DNA from: Polyodon spathula
Taxonomy: Eukaryota; Chordata; Actinopteri; Acipenseriformes; Polyodontidae
NCBI RefSeq assembly: GCF_017654505.1
Contig: NC_054549.1
Coordinates: 26,472,147 to 26,536,146 of the forward strand
Length of the DNA: 64,000 nucleotides
Reading direction: 5' to 3'
Made by a program: the position numbers and the translations under genes. The notes beneath the pieces were generated by a model. That model did not search any database. It saw nothing but the letters and a program-made list of their open reading frames with translations, and was not told where the DNA came from. Below, piece after piece: positions 1 to 10,600 of this stretch (position 1 is the first letter of the stretch; each line of letters starts with the position of its first letter).

Positions 1-956
1 AGACACTCATTCGTGTACCACTGTCCAACCCTTCGGCGAACAAACTGCCTTCTGCTACAGCCAAATATTTCAAATTTTGACTCATCAGTCCAGAGCACCT
101 GCTGCCATTTTTCTGCACCCCAGATCCTGTGTTTTTGTGCACAGTTGAGTCGCTTGGCCTTGTTTCCACGTCGGAGGCATGGCTTTTTGGCCGTGAGTCT
201 TCCATGAAGGCCACTTCTGACCAGACTTCTCCGGACAGTAGATGGGTGTACCAGGGTCCCACTGTTTTCTGCCAATTCTGAGCTGATGGCACTGCTGGAC
301 ATCTTCCGATTGCAAAGGGAAGTAAGCAAGATGTGTCTCATCTGCTGCAGTAAGTTTCCTTGGCCGACCACTGCGTCTACGGTCCTCAACGTTGCCCGTT
401 TCTTTGTGCTTCTTCAAAAGAGCTTGGACAGCACACCTGGAAATCCCTGTCTGCCTTGAAATTTCTGCCTGGGAGAGACCTTGCTGATGCAGTATAACTA
501 CCTTGTGTCTTGTTGCTGTGCTCAGTCTTGCCATGGTGTATGACTTTTGACAGTAAACTGTCTTCAGCAACCTCACCTTGTTAGCCGAGTTTGGCTGTTC
601 CTCATCCAGTTTTATTCCTCCTACACAGCTGTTTCTGTTTCAGTTAATGATTATGTTTCAACCTACATATTGAATTGATTATCATTAGCACCTGTTTGGT
701 ATAATTGTTTAATCGTACACCTGACTATATGCCTACAAAATCCCTGACTTTGTGCAAGTGTACCTAGAAGAATTGATGCTGTTTTGAAGGCAAAGGGTGG
801 TCACACCAAATATGGATTTGATTCAGATTTTTCTTCTGTTCACTCACTTTGCATTTAGTTAATTGATAAATATAATCTATTAACATGTCTATTTTTGAAA
901 GCATTCTTACTTTACAGCATTTTTTCACACCTGCCTAAAACTTTTGCACAGTACTG
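1..956 (-). mobile_element. Tc1-like DNA transposon, truncated by window edge, frameshifted
   Basis: On the minus strand from 534 the frame reads MARLSTATRHKVVILHQQGL, then AEISRQTGISRCAVQALLKK and RRRSGRPRKLTAADE: the paired-type helix-turn-helix and GRPR hook of a Tc1 transposase N terminus. Shortly after TAADE the family sequence continues in another frame, so the copy is dead. The element's outer end is the terminal sequence at about 925-956 (motif ACTTTTGCACAGTACTG), followed by TA. The catalytic DDE region and the other end are outside the window. Confidence 0.88.
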
Positions 957-1568
957 TATAAAACTTTATGAAGTGTGACATTCTGGGGCCTCTCCAGCAG
1001 GGCATAGTATCTGCAATCTTGAAAGCGTACTCGCAATACAAAACACTGATGCACAGGCATTGGCTGGCTCAGACCAGCTGCCCCATGCCGAACAGCAAGG
1101 TGGAACAGAACAAAGGATACCAGACATAGAAACAAATTAAAAACAAAATCAAAAATAAGATAGTGATGCCCTTTTTTCATTTACAGATGTTGCTTAGCCT
1201 CCAAGTTTAGTATTATAGTAAAACCTTATGCACTAAGGGCCACTCCACAATTAAGACTGCATTTTCTAATTTGTTCATTCACCTTCGATGCTGGATCATC
1301 TTCACTTGGGTGTTTTCTCTCTATCGGTGTGTAAATAAGCCGATTGCTCATTATGTTGAATAAGCAATCCTTCAATTATTTCTATTAGATACACTTAGTA
1401 TGCGGCTAGTATTCTCCACAGCAATTGAAAAAAAATAAAAACACACACAGCTTGAGTTTAGTGCAAATCTACCCAAGAATATGCATGTGAAGAATTGAAG
1501 TCCACACCATCAAAAGTGCACTAGAAACACCAATCCATGCAAAAACTGCACTCTGTCTTATAACTTAC
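957..1568. other. Non-coding stretch between Tc1 element and candidate exon
   Basis: Apparently unique DNA; 960-1180 is less AT-rich and open in one minus frame (ending in LLERPQNVTLHK). I could not tie it to a gene or repeat family, and no splice sites support it clearly. Confidence 0.3.
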
Positions 1569-1625
1569 CATCAATATCTGTATCCTCACTTAATTCCTCT
1601 GATAAATCCTGAGAGTGAGGTAGCT
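1569..1625 (-). CDS. Candidate second exon of the unrecognised minus-strand gene (acidic)
   Basis: 57 bases with a good acceptor (pyrimidine-rich, ending GTTAG) and a strong donor GTAAGT. Joined to the exon at 3586 it completes a Glu codon and reads ELPHSQDLSEELSEDTDID, then leaves in phase 1. The matching phase and the acidic composition after a basic segment support a real exon. The product is not recognised, and later exons would lie left of the window or behind the Tc1 element. Confidence 0.45.
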
Positions 1626-3585
1626 CTAACAACCAAGAAAGGTAAATAAGGCAGCTTATTTAAGTTACAAAACAATTGTCGGAGTAAAATCATGTTTTGA
1701 GTTATCCGCAAAGGGTGGTTGTAGTCAAGCAATACCAAATAGGGACTTATTAGAATAGTGACCAGCGCAGATGTCCTTTTAAAAATATCCACCAGAATAA
1801 CCTAATACTACTCTACAATAACCTACACACCACTCTCAATTCATATTTAAAAAAAAAATATGCAAAACAAATCTATCATATTGCACCATTCTAACTGTAC
1901 GATTTCTTTGTTTTGACTGCAGACTGTATCAGTTTTTTTAATAGGTAGAAGGCAGAAAATGGGTATCAGAGAGACATAAAGACTAGGACAAAAGAAAATA
2001 TCCGATCCACCTTTGGGAAACTTTATGTACATAAATGTACTGCAACTTCACCCTATTTCTTTGCTTCAAGCAGAGGCATCAGAGGATAATTTAAAGGGCA
2101 AGGTAACCTTCCCCCCCTCCCCACCCTTTTCTTAAGGATATTTTTCTTGCAACTCTTTCAGATCTACACAGATTTCAAGAAAATATTAAAATCAAGGAAT
2201 GTGTGTGTAACGATTTGTATTTATTTTTCAAAATAAGACATCAAAACGTTGATTTCACCTAAGTTAACATTAGGTAGTCAAAGATCAGTGCTAGTCGGGG
2301 TCTGTGAACCCAGCCAATCAACTAAACTATTTAACTAGTTGACTGGAAGTGACAGAGTGTTTGATGTTATCTGAGGACCTCCGAGATTTCAAGCCATGTG
2401 GCAGGATACTTTGTATTATAAGTCTTCTCTAGAGTGCTGTCTTTCCTAAACCAGAAGATCCCAAGTTTAAAACAAAGGATCAAGCGAGTAAACTATAGAA
2501 ACATGATAGAACTAACAACTAACAGTAAATAATATGAAACTTAAGTACACAATGTTAACAAAATAATTCCAGTAAATCTATAGCCATAACTTGATAGGTC
2601 TCACATTTCATATAAATACTGTGCATATTATGGTAAACAATGTATTTTATTTTGTGAATAGTATTTTTTCAAAGCTATTGGTGAAGAAAATGCATCTATT
2701 TGACCTCTATTTCATTTGACCTCTATTTCAAGAGCTTGCATAACAAAATGTGGTTAAATGATGAAGACATGTCAGGTAACAGTGGTTGGTTACTGGGAAG
2801 GCAAGCCAAAATGCAAAGCTTCTGGGATCTTGCAAAATAAAAATAACTTTTTCTTGCAATACATATTTTTAAAAATATATGCTTAAGAACTGAGGAAAAG
2901 TAAGGCAACAAATTAATTTTATGACGCCCAGTTTAATTACATACCAGTTAATCCGGATTTGCAACTTTCACGTTAAAAACCACAAACTCAAAGCTGTTTG
3001 CATTAAATAATAAACACTATTTCAAACTGTTGAGTTAATGCTATTGTTTGTACTGAATAATAAATACAGTACTTGGGCAGCACCAGTCTTGCTTGTGTGT
3101 TTCTCAGGGCCATTTTATAAGCAGCAACCTGTAATGTGTTGTTTTTTTATTATTCTTGTTTACCTAGCTAATATAGTACATTTTTCCAAACACAAACTAT
3201 TATATCAGCACCAGTACACATGTACCAGTTGTACACCTTTATTTCTATCTACAAGGCTAAAAAGTTATTAATGCTAACAAATAAAAAAGACAAACGCAAC
3301 ATGCAACAGCCCTTAGTTCTCTCTCTTTATAATGGGGTGGGGGTGCTTGAAATAAGCATCTACAGTTGTTTACTTCAACAGTTATACAAACAGCAGCAGG
3401 AAACTATTATTTAACCAAAACACAATGTAAACCACGTTAAAAGCATATGACATATTGCACGTTGCTCCATATCCAAAAGCAACACACCAGGATACCTGTG
3501 AATTATCTGGTCAATACTATACCCCAGGAGAGAACCCAGAGAATCAGTTCTGTAGTAAAATAAACTGTCTTGTTGGGTTTCATAC
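1626..3585. other. AT-rich intron-like stretch
   Basis: No convincing coding sequence. It contains a short direct duplication around 2697-2730 and, at 2270-2330, a segment resembling 30430-30475 (shared AACATTAGGTAGTC and GGGTCTGTGA words), so a dispersed repeat is present in both. Confidence 0.4.
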
Positions 3586-3857
3586 CTTTTCTTGCCTCTC
3601 TGCTGGCAGCTCGCTTTGCATCTTTGCTCTCCTGGTTTGCCTTGTCTTTCTGCTTCTTTTCGCTTGAAGTGTCCTCCAGGCCACGTCTTCTGCGCCCCCC
3701 AGCCTCAGCGGTGCTGGCCATCTTGAGCCGCTTGGTGGTCACGGACTGTCCGCTGCAACCGCTGATCGCGTCTGGGTCAGAGGTTTGTCGCTTTCTACCT
3801 GACACGGCTATTTTGGCGACTTTGAATAGCAGAACTCTCCCACAAGGAATGAAGGGC
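3586..3857 (-). CDS. Exon of an unrecognised minus-strand gene (basic, Lys/Arg-rich)
   Basis: I do not recognise the product. A strong acceptor (pyrimidine tract ending TTCAG) and a donor (AAAAG then GTATGA) bound an open frame. An ATG at 3721-3719 starts MASTAEAGGRRRRGLEDTSS and continues EKKQKDKANQESKDAKRAAS REARK. The frame is also open upstream to the acceptor, including TTKRLK, which looks like a nuclear localisation signal, so the true start is uncertain. A second acceptor-like GTGTCAG lies at about 3799. The exon ends in phase 1 and joins in frame to the candidate exon at 1569-1625. The stretch is low-complexity and charged, as in many nuclear proteins; function cannot be inferred. CpG content is higher than in its flanks. 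Confidence 0.5.
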
Positions 3858-4049
3858 CTGAACAAAAAGGGGGACAGGGATACAATTATAAAATGGCAAC
3901 AAACCAAAGCAACATTGGAGCCACATCCAGTTCATCCAAGCTGGCACAAAGTAGGGGTCATTTAACAGGGCAGTTTTCGAAAACAATAAACCTGTAACAG
4001 AAAACATCACTTCCATACCAGCAAACCGCTTAACTTTATTAAGTAGAAT

Positions 4050-4075
4050 TTTTTATTTATTTATTTATTTATTAA
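4050..4075. repeat. (TTTA)n microsatellite
   Basis: Short run of the tetranucleotide TTTA/ATTT in AT-rich DNA. Confidence 0.7.
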
Positions 4076-4416
4076 ACCAAATTCCAACCAAAATAATGTT
4101 TCAAATTGCATAAAAACATTTTTTTTGTTCTTTCGTTATTTTGTATAAAGGGTGGTCTTGCCCCACACCATTCTTATCTAAATGTTTGATTTTGTTTGTT
4201 TCCAAGGGCAATCATCCCATGGAAAAATGATTTATGTAGTAGATACCTTATCAGAGAGGTTTTTTTTAGGTTAATGTTATATGACAGCGGGTTTTCAACC
4301 ATGGTCTTCAAGTTTGAGATTAAGTGGACAGTTAAAACCGGCCATTACCCTACAGCTACCTAAAAAAGAGCAAACTATTTTAAGGTCCTGTATGTAAATG
4401 CTTAAATGTGACATAA

Positions 4417-4941
4417 GCCCCTTTCACACTGGCATGACCAGCCCGGTTCAGAACCTACCCTGGCAAGACCCAGTGTCATGCAAGCTGGGTACGCGACTTC
4501 ACACTGCTTGTGATAAAGCAGGGTTGACCTGGGTGGCAGACGCAAGTAAACAATATGTGTATCAATGCCCCGGAAACAGCTGGTTACAGATGCTTCCATC
4601 CAATCTTTTCTGGATTGAACTGTCGGCCCAAATGTTGATTAGAGCAAATGTTTCTTCATCCCTGCTGCAATCTGGCTCATGGTGTGTTTCAAGCAACAAA
4701 AATACGGCTAAACAGAATAAACAGAAATGCTCCTTGCAAAAGTGAAACATTCACGCAGACGTGGCTGTTTGTTATTTCGTCGGCAGTCAGGCATTTTGTC
4801 TCGCTCAACCTGGGTCAAAGCGTGTAGCTCCACATCTTGAGGTGGGTCAGTGAGACCGGGTCAACCCGAGTACGACCCAGGTAAGTGGTTTCATACTATG
4901 CAGGATTGTGACCCAGGTAGGTGTGCCACTGTGAAAGGGGC
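4417..4941. mobile_element. Non-autonomous DNA transposon with 18-bp terminal inverted repeats
   Basis: The ends are GCCCCTTTCACACTGGCA and its near-perfect complement TGCCACTGTGAAAGGGGC, 525 bases apart. The interior repeats GACCCAGGT/ACCTGGGT words in both orientations near each end, giving subterminal inverted structure. No transposase is visible. Superfamily is not certain; this TIR style is common among Harbinger- or Kolobok-type fish elements. Confidence 0.7.
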
Positions 4942-4984
4942 TCTAGCACGCACTGCAATATTATGTAATGCATGTAACACCAAA

Positions 4985-5240
4985 GGCCTGGTGGTCCCAT
5001 GGTTAAAGAAAAGGACTTAAAACCAGGAGGTGCATGGTTCTAATCCCCATTCAACCACTGACTGTGTGTGACCCTGAGTTAATAACTTAACCTCCTTGTG
5101 CTTCCTCCTTCAGACAAGATGTAAAACTGAGAACCTATTGTAAGTGACTGTAGCAGTTACTGATGCACGGTTCATCCCTAGTCTCTGGAAGTCGCTTTGG
5201 TTACAAGCCTCTGCTAAATGACCAATTAATAATAACAACA
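4985..5240 (+). mobile_element. tRNA-derived SINE (V-SINE-like)
   Basis: The head contains a degenerate A box (TGGTTAAAG) and a B box GGTTCTAATCC. The tail has GTCGCTTTGGTTACAAGC then CTGCTAAATGACCAATTAA, the conserved 3' end of many fish SINEs, which they share with a partner LINE. A short TAA/ACA tail follows. Divergent and presumably old. Confidence 0.75.
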
Positions 5241-6088
5241 TCCCGGAGACATAGAGGAAACCAGATGTACAGTATAATTTGACATTTTTTAATCAAACGT
5301 CAAAGGCTGTCAAACAATGATTGCTAATTGGACGTCACAATTCTGCAATGTCAGTACATTTCCAGCTGTACTGCACTGTATTAGAGTATGGCTCGTGCAT
5401 ATCTCCTTTAACTGGCTTTCCATAATCTGTGACGTGAAACCCAGAGCTGTATGTGTTTTCAAGACTATCTGCGGCCTGACATTATATACATGATCACCAC
5501 TGTGTGTTTTTATCACATAAACTCGACATGTACATTGACAAATTGAAATACTTATTCTATGCTGATGAGACTACGATGCATTGCTTTAAAAAATGGAATA
5601 CAAAAAAACAAAAGCGTGAATTGTTTTCAAAATTGAGGTATTCAAAAAAACGTTCCACTCGATCAGTGTTTTTTGAGTTCATTTATGCAACTTGTTCTAC
5701 TAAACGTGGTATATGATAGTCGAAAAGGCTGAATTTATTTCACCTGTCAAGTCAGGATTCAGTATATGCTACAGCAGCATCGAAACTACCACAGGTTGCA
5801 CATGTTCAAAATATACCTAAAAAAAAAAAGAAAAAAAAACAGTGAGTGGAAACGTTTCTTATATAAACAATATCGAAAAAGACAATTCGCTTTTTCTTTA
5901 CAATTAATGTTTGCTTATTTTTTGTGATACAACTTTGTTTAATATAGTTTAACCGCAGAGAACTACTCAGTGTCATGGATAAACAAATGTGGCTGGACAA
6001 ATGTTAATGTTGTTAGTCGGCACATTTATATTATTTTGTAGAAATATAAATCTTACAATAAAATGAAAATTAAGTTGCCACAACTCAC
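5241..6088. other. AT-rich non-coding stretch
   Basis: No gene or clear repeat seen apart from an A-rich run near 5819-5840. Confidence 0.4.
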
Positions 6089-6209
6089 AGAGTTTAAAAT
6101 AAGAAAGCCACGGTTCCCGTTTGCCGGTAGCCGATGAGTCCCGTTTATTCCAGACCGATGCTTCGGGAGCAGGCAGCGGGCCTCTCTCTCTTCTGTCCCT
6201 GCCAGACAC
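6089..6209 (-). CDS. Possible first coding exon of a minus-strand gene in a CpG-rich patch
   Basis: An ATG at 6209 opens MSGRDRRERGPLPAPEASVW and continues 20 residues to a consensus donor (CT then GTGAGT), ending in phase 1. It could be the first exon of the same gene as 3586-3857, but the best acceptor there (3857) is out of phase; only the weaker GTGTCAG site would fit. It may also be non-coding promoter sequence. Not recognised. Confidence 0.22.
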
Positions 6210-6390
6210 AGCGGCTCTCTCTCTATGCCGGTTTACTAGAAAGTTCTAACCAGGGCCCATTCTGTCAAAACCTCGGTATCACTTTAACCTGATATCGGGG
6301 TACGGAAAGGGCATTTTTGGGGTTTAAACCCACCTTCTCTGTCTGTTTTTCACCGGCCTCCGCGCGGTCACTCAATACTTTGTTTGGGAA
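6110..6390. promoter_or_regulatory. CpG-enriched patch, possible promoter region
   Basis: About 280 bases with many CpG dinucleotides, standing out from AT-rich surroundings. It lies between the unrecognised minus-strand exons and trappc6b, about 1.3 kb upstream of the trappc6b start codon. It could be a promoter or first-exon region for either. Judged only by eye. Confidence 0.35.
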
Positions 6391-6545
6391 CAAAAACAGA
6401 TGAAACCGAAACACTCACACACCAACTACTTCCTGAAATGAACATACTGAGATTCCCCAACCACGTGACGAAGGAGTATTATCGCCTTTTTTCACATGCT
6501 CGTCCAATCTGTTTGAGAGTTTTTTCTTTATACTATGTTATGGGG

Positions 6546-6604
<59 letters not shown>

Positions 6605-6605
6605 C
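6546..6605. repeat. (TTA)n microsatellite
   Basis: About 20 uninterrupted TTA/ATT units. Confidence 0.95.
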
Positions 6606-6619
6606 ATCAATTGCTTTTT

Positions 6620-7670
6620 CTTTTCTTGATATCATCTTTCCAGTCTTCTGCTGTCACTAAAACTGGACAGTAAACAGTAAAGAAAACTTAGTTATATCGG
6701 TATCAGCTATTAAAACAACATGCTATTAACACTTTAACCCCGTCCGTTGTGTTACATTGTAGCGCATTATACAGTTTTTTTTCTTGCTCACGACGGAAGT
6801 GTAGCAGCTCTGACCACTATACACCGGTGGTGACTGCTGGAATACACTATAACAAAATGAATGAAACTGTCAACCTTGGCTTTGCTAGACATTTATGTCT
6901 AACAATCCCTAACAATCTTTGCACTTGGTAAGCAATGTCAAGCATGGTAATCCCCAGATAATACATGTGGTACAACACGCTGAACACCACAGAAAACCAG
7001 TTAAGAACAGTACATTTCTGTACTGCACAGCATGGAAACAACACAATTACAATGCAAATTATGATTCATAGTAACCATGTAAGCCCACAATATTCAGGAA
7101 TCTAATACTTACTGTATGTGCGGTGGATAGTTAAATTGTAACTATTTCACATTTAAAACATGCATTATATATTTGACCTTATATTACTTTTAATCCTGCA
7201 GTACATATCAATTAAAACATTCACCAGGCATAGTTGAAGACAGCTGTCACACGAAACTCAAGGACCCCGTGGTGTACAGTATTATCATGACATAATCTTA
7301 CAGGGTTGGCATGTAAGCATAGTCTGTGTATACCATAGCAGTATTTTTTGTATCTGATTAGTTGTCATCGTATAGAAGGTTATTTTTTTGTTTGTTTTTG
7401 TTGTTTTTTTTTTTATTTATTTTAAGAGTCGGTCAATTTTATTTTAATTAAATATATCAAAATCGATTTTAATAGATGCACGTAACACGAACTGTTTTAT
7501 TTTAGACAATATATGTGGTTCTCTGTATATACAGTACTGCGATACTGCACTGTATCCCGTCACCAGAGAAAGCGGACGTTTAAATGTATTTTGTAATTTT
7601 ACATTTGATCTTTATTGCTATAAAACATTCCTAACTCATTTTAGCTGAGAAACGCGAGGTTTGGAACAGG
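6620..7670. other. Upstream region of trappc6b
   Basis: Probably holds the trappc6b promoter and 5' UTR, but no TATA box, CpG island or unambiguous start site is visible. The segment just before the ATG (7560-7670) has a few CpGs and a possible 3' splice site ending TTTTAG at about 7643, so a non-coding first exon farther upstream is possible. Confidence 0.35.
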
Positions 7671-10600
7671 ATGGCGGATGAAGCTCTCTTTCAGTTCCTT
7701 CATAACGAACTGATACAATATGTGTACAGGTCAGCTGAACAGGGGGAAATGGTAAGATATGCGCGATTCTGTCGTTCAAAACATTTTAAACACAAAATAC
7801 TTTTTTTTTTTCATATATTTGTAGTGGTTGTTATCTGGTAAGATCGTTTTTAAATATGACTATACTAATAGTAACAACAATGCTTATTTATCTTAATTAT
7901 AAATCCTACTGCTGCAGGGAGAAACAGGAGAGTGAGGTAGCAGCATGTGTGGACATTCCTGGCCTGTCAACAAAGCCTGCACAGAAAGAAAAACTGTGGA
8001 AAGTTGTCATTCTCAGACACTGCAGCTACTAGTGATTATTGTTTTTGCAGGGTGCAATATATGCCCCGGCTACAGTCGTTCTTCTTTACAGAAAATGCAT
8101 ATCAAATTGGGGTACCGTTCTCCTGAGAGATGGGTTGCGCGTTAAAATCATTTGCACATATGTGAATAGTGGACCGTTTACAGGGTTCTCCCCAGGCTGT
8201 TTCAGCTGGACGGGCTAACAGGCTAACTGACTGTCGCCGCCTAGCTGAACAACCCAGTTCAGTCAGTCTTGCGGATGCTGCTGTGCCTTTACGAACGATA
8301 AAGGTTTCCGCGGCTAGCAGACTAGATCACTTGCACGCACTGGTTGAAGAAAAAACAAACAAACAAACAAACAAAAAACCTTCGAACCATACCATGTCGT
8401 GTTACGTCTTGACATTACATTTAACCAATCAGAGAGTTGAAGGGGTGGGCTGTTCGTTCTAAGCATTTCTAGTGGCTGGAACGTTAAAATGACTGCTAAA
8501 AAAATTTGCATGCATGCTTGCACACTCAATTTGTGTATCTTGCAGGAGAATGGAAGGTGTATTACCAGATTGGAAAACATGGGTTTCAGAGTTGGACAAG
8601 GATTAATAGAAAGGTAGGTGGTTTAAATACAGAGTTTTCATTGGAGAGAGTTCATCCTGATGCATCAGCTTAACAGAGTTATTTCAAGAGGACCTCTCAG
8701 GCGTCAAACTGAATAATTGGTTACAGCAATTATCCTTTCACCTACAGTGCAATACTGTACACACAAAGAAAAAGTACTAAGATAGTGACCTGTAGTGACC
8801 CATAAGTGGCCAAACGGTTATACTATTATAGGGTAGATCCTATCTCTACAACTTAATGACATTTGAGATGCTGGACTCTTCACAAACTTTTTTAATTTTT
8901 TTTTTTATTTAAATACGTTTTTGGTTTTCACAAAACACTCCTGATGTTAAAACTAACTAGCTAAACTAACTAAAACTAACTAACTAGTTTTATAAATGCC
9001 AAACTTTAATTAATCAAAAATACTTTCACTCATGTCCTATTTATGAAGATCTGATTTTCAAGAAAAAAGCTGTAACTAAACTCTTTCTTCATGTGTTTTT
9101 CTTAAGGTTCACTAAAGACACAGCGCGTTTCAAAGATGAGTTGGATGTAATGAAGTTCATCTGTAAAGACTTCTGGACCAGTGTTTTTAAAAAGCAAATT
9201 GATAACTTAAGGACAAACCATCAGGTGACTGTTCCTTGAATGGGTGAATTTCATTTTCTACTAAATTGATCTGAAATGATAAAGTACTGCATTTGTAACA
9301 ACACTTAAAAGCTGAATGGTTTGTCAGCGTGACTGGCGACTGATTTGATTTTAGTTTATCCTGCTAGGATAAGCCATGGCAGTTGTATTATTATACAGTA
9401 CCAGGAATCACCCTATTTCAGGGCTAATCCAAGAATAACTTTGTGCAATTTAGAGAGATTTCCTGGTGCTATAAAATGCCCTGGCAATCAAAAGAGCTAG
9501 TCAAAGTAACATGTGCTTTGTTATTACCAACAGTGGTGAAATCATGCATACAATATATAAATCAGTGCTATAAACAGTGCCTGGTTTCTGTATAATCTTT
9601 ATAATATGTAAAGAGAAATAATAACAAAAATGGTATATTCTTTCTTTTAATTCTGTAGGGTATTTATGTGCTTCAGGATAACAAGTTCAGACTGTTGGCA
9701 CAGATGTCTGGAGGGAAGCAGTATTTAGAACATGCACCTAAGGTGAGCGGAAAGTAACAACAAAAATGAAGTTTGTAAGGCTTCCTTTACGTCAGAGTAG
9801 AAGAGACAGTCATTTGCTGTATCGAGTTTTATTATAGTCCTAAGTCTAAACCCAGCTGAAGCAATGGGTTTATAGCAGACTTGAATGTACTATGCAGGAT
9901 GGTGTCATAGAAGGCTTAGATTGTAATGGCTTGCTCTAGGAAACAAAATAAAACTAAAGATATATACAACTTTGTAATGACATAAATATTACACTAGAGA
10001 AACGAATTGATATAGTTTGTTTGTGTGTGCAAATAATCTGCATGTAACGCATTTTAAAGTTAAAACTAAATATGGGATGTATGAAATTGTAAAACAAAAA
10101 ATATTATATATTTTATGCGTTAAATATAGAATATTCAGATGTTTCAAAGACAAGTTGCTGCTGCATCCAGGTACCAAACTCCTTCCAGTGCGTTAGCTGC
10201 AACCAGACCATGTGACCCACTGGATCTGTTTAGCTGGAGCTTTAGATATATTGCAGGCTTTATATTTGATTTTTGTTTTATTTGGATACAATTTTAGGTC
10301 CTTAGGCAAAAAACCCTTCCTTCTTTTAAAGTAGTTACTTATTTTCCTTTGTTCTCTTTATAGTGTGTAGGGCTATTCCAGTTTTAGTTGATGAGGGTTA
10401 GGTTACCAGGGTAGAAGGATAAGCCCTTTGTGAGTATTCACATCATTGAAAAATATAGGGGTGTTGCCTGGAGGTTCTTCTGTCAGGTTGGAGACCATTG
10501 GAGCTACAATTTTTATTTTCCCCAAAGAAATGTGAGTGATTTTGGATCTTTGTTTTATAACTCTTGCAAAAATCTGTTATACAATGTGTTTGCTTGAAGA

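Noticed and set aside
3586..3857. Identification of the left gene as pinin (PNN), the human TRAPPC6B neighbour
   Set aside because: Pinin has a quite different, well-conserved N terminus; no similarity seen.
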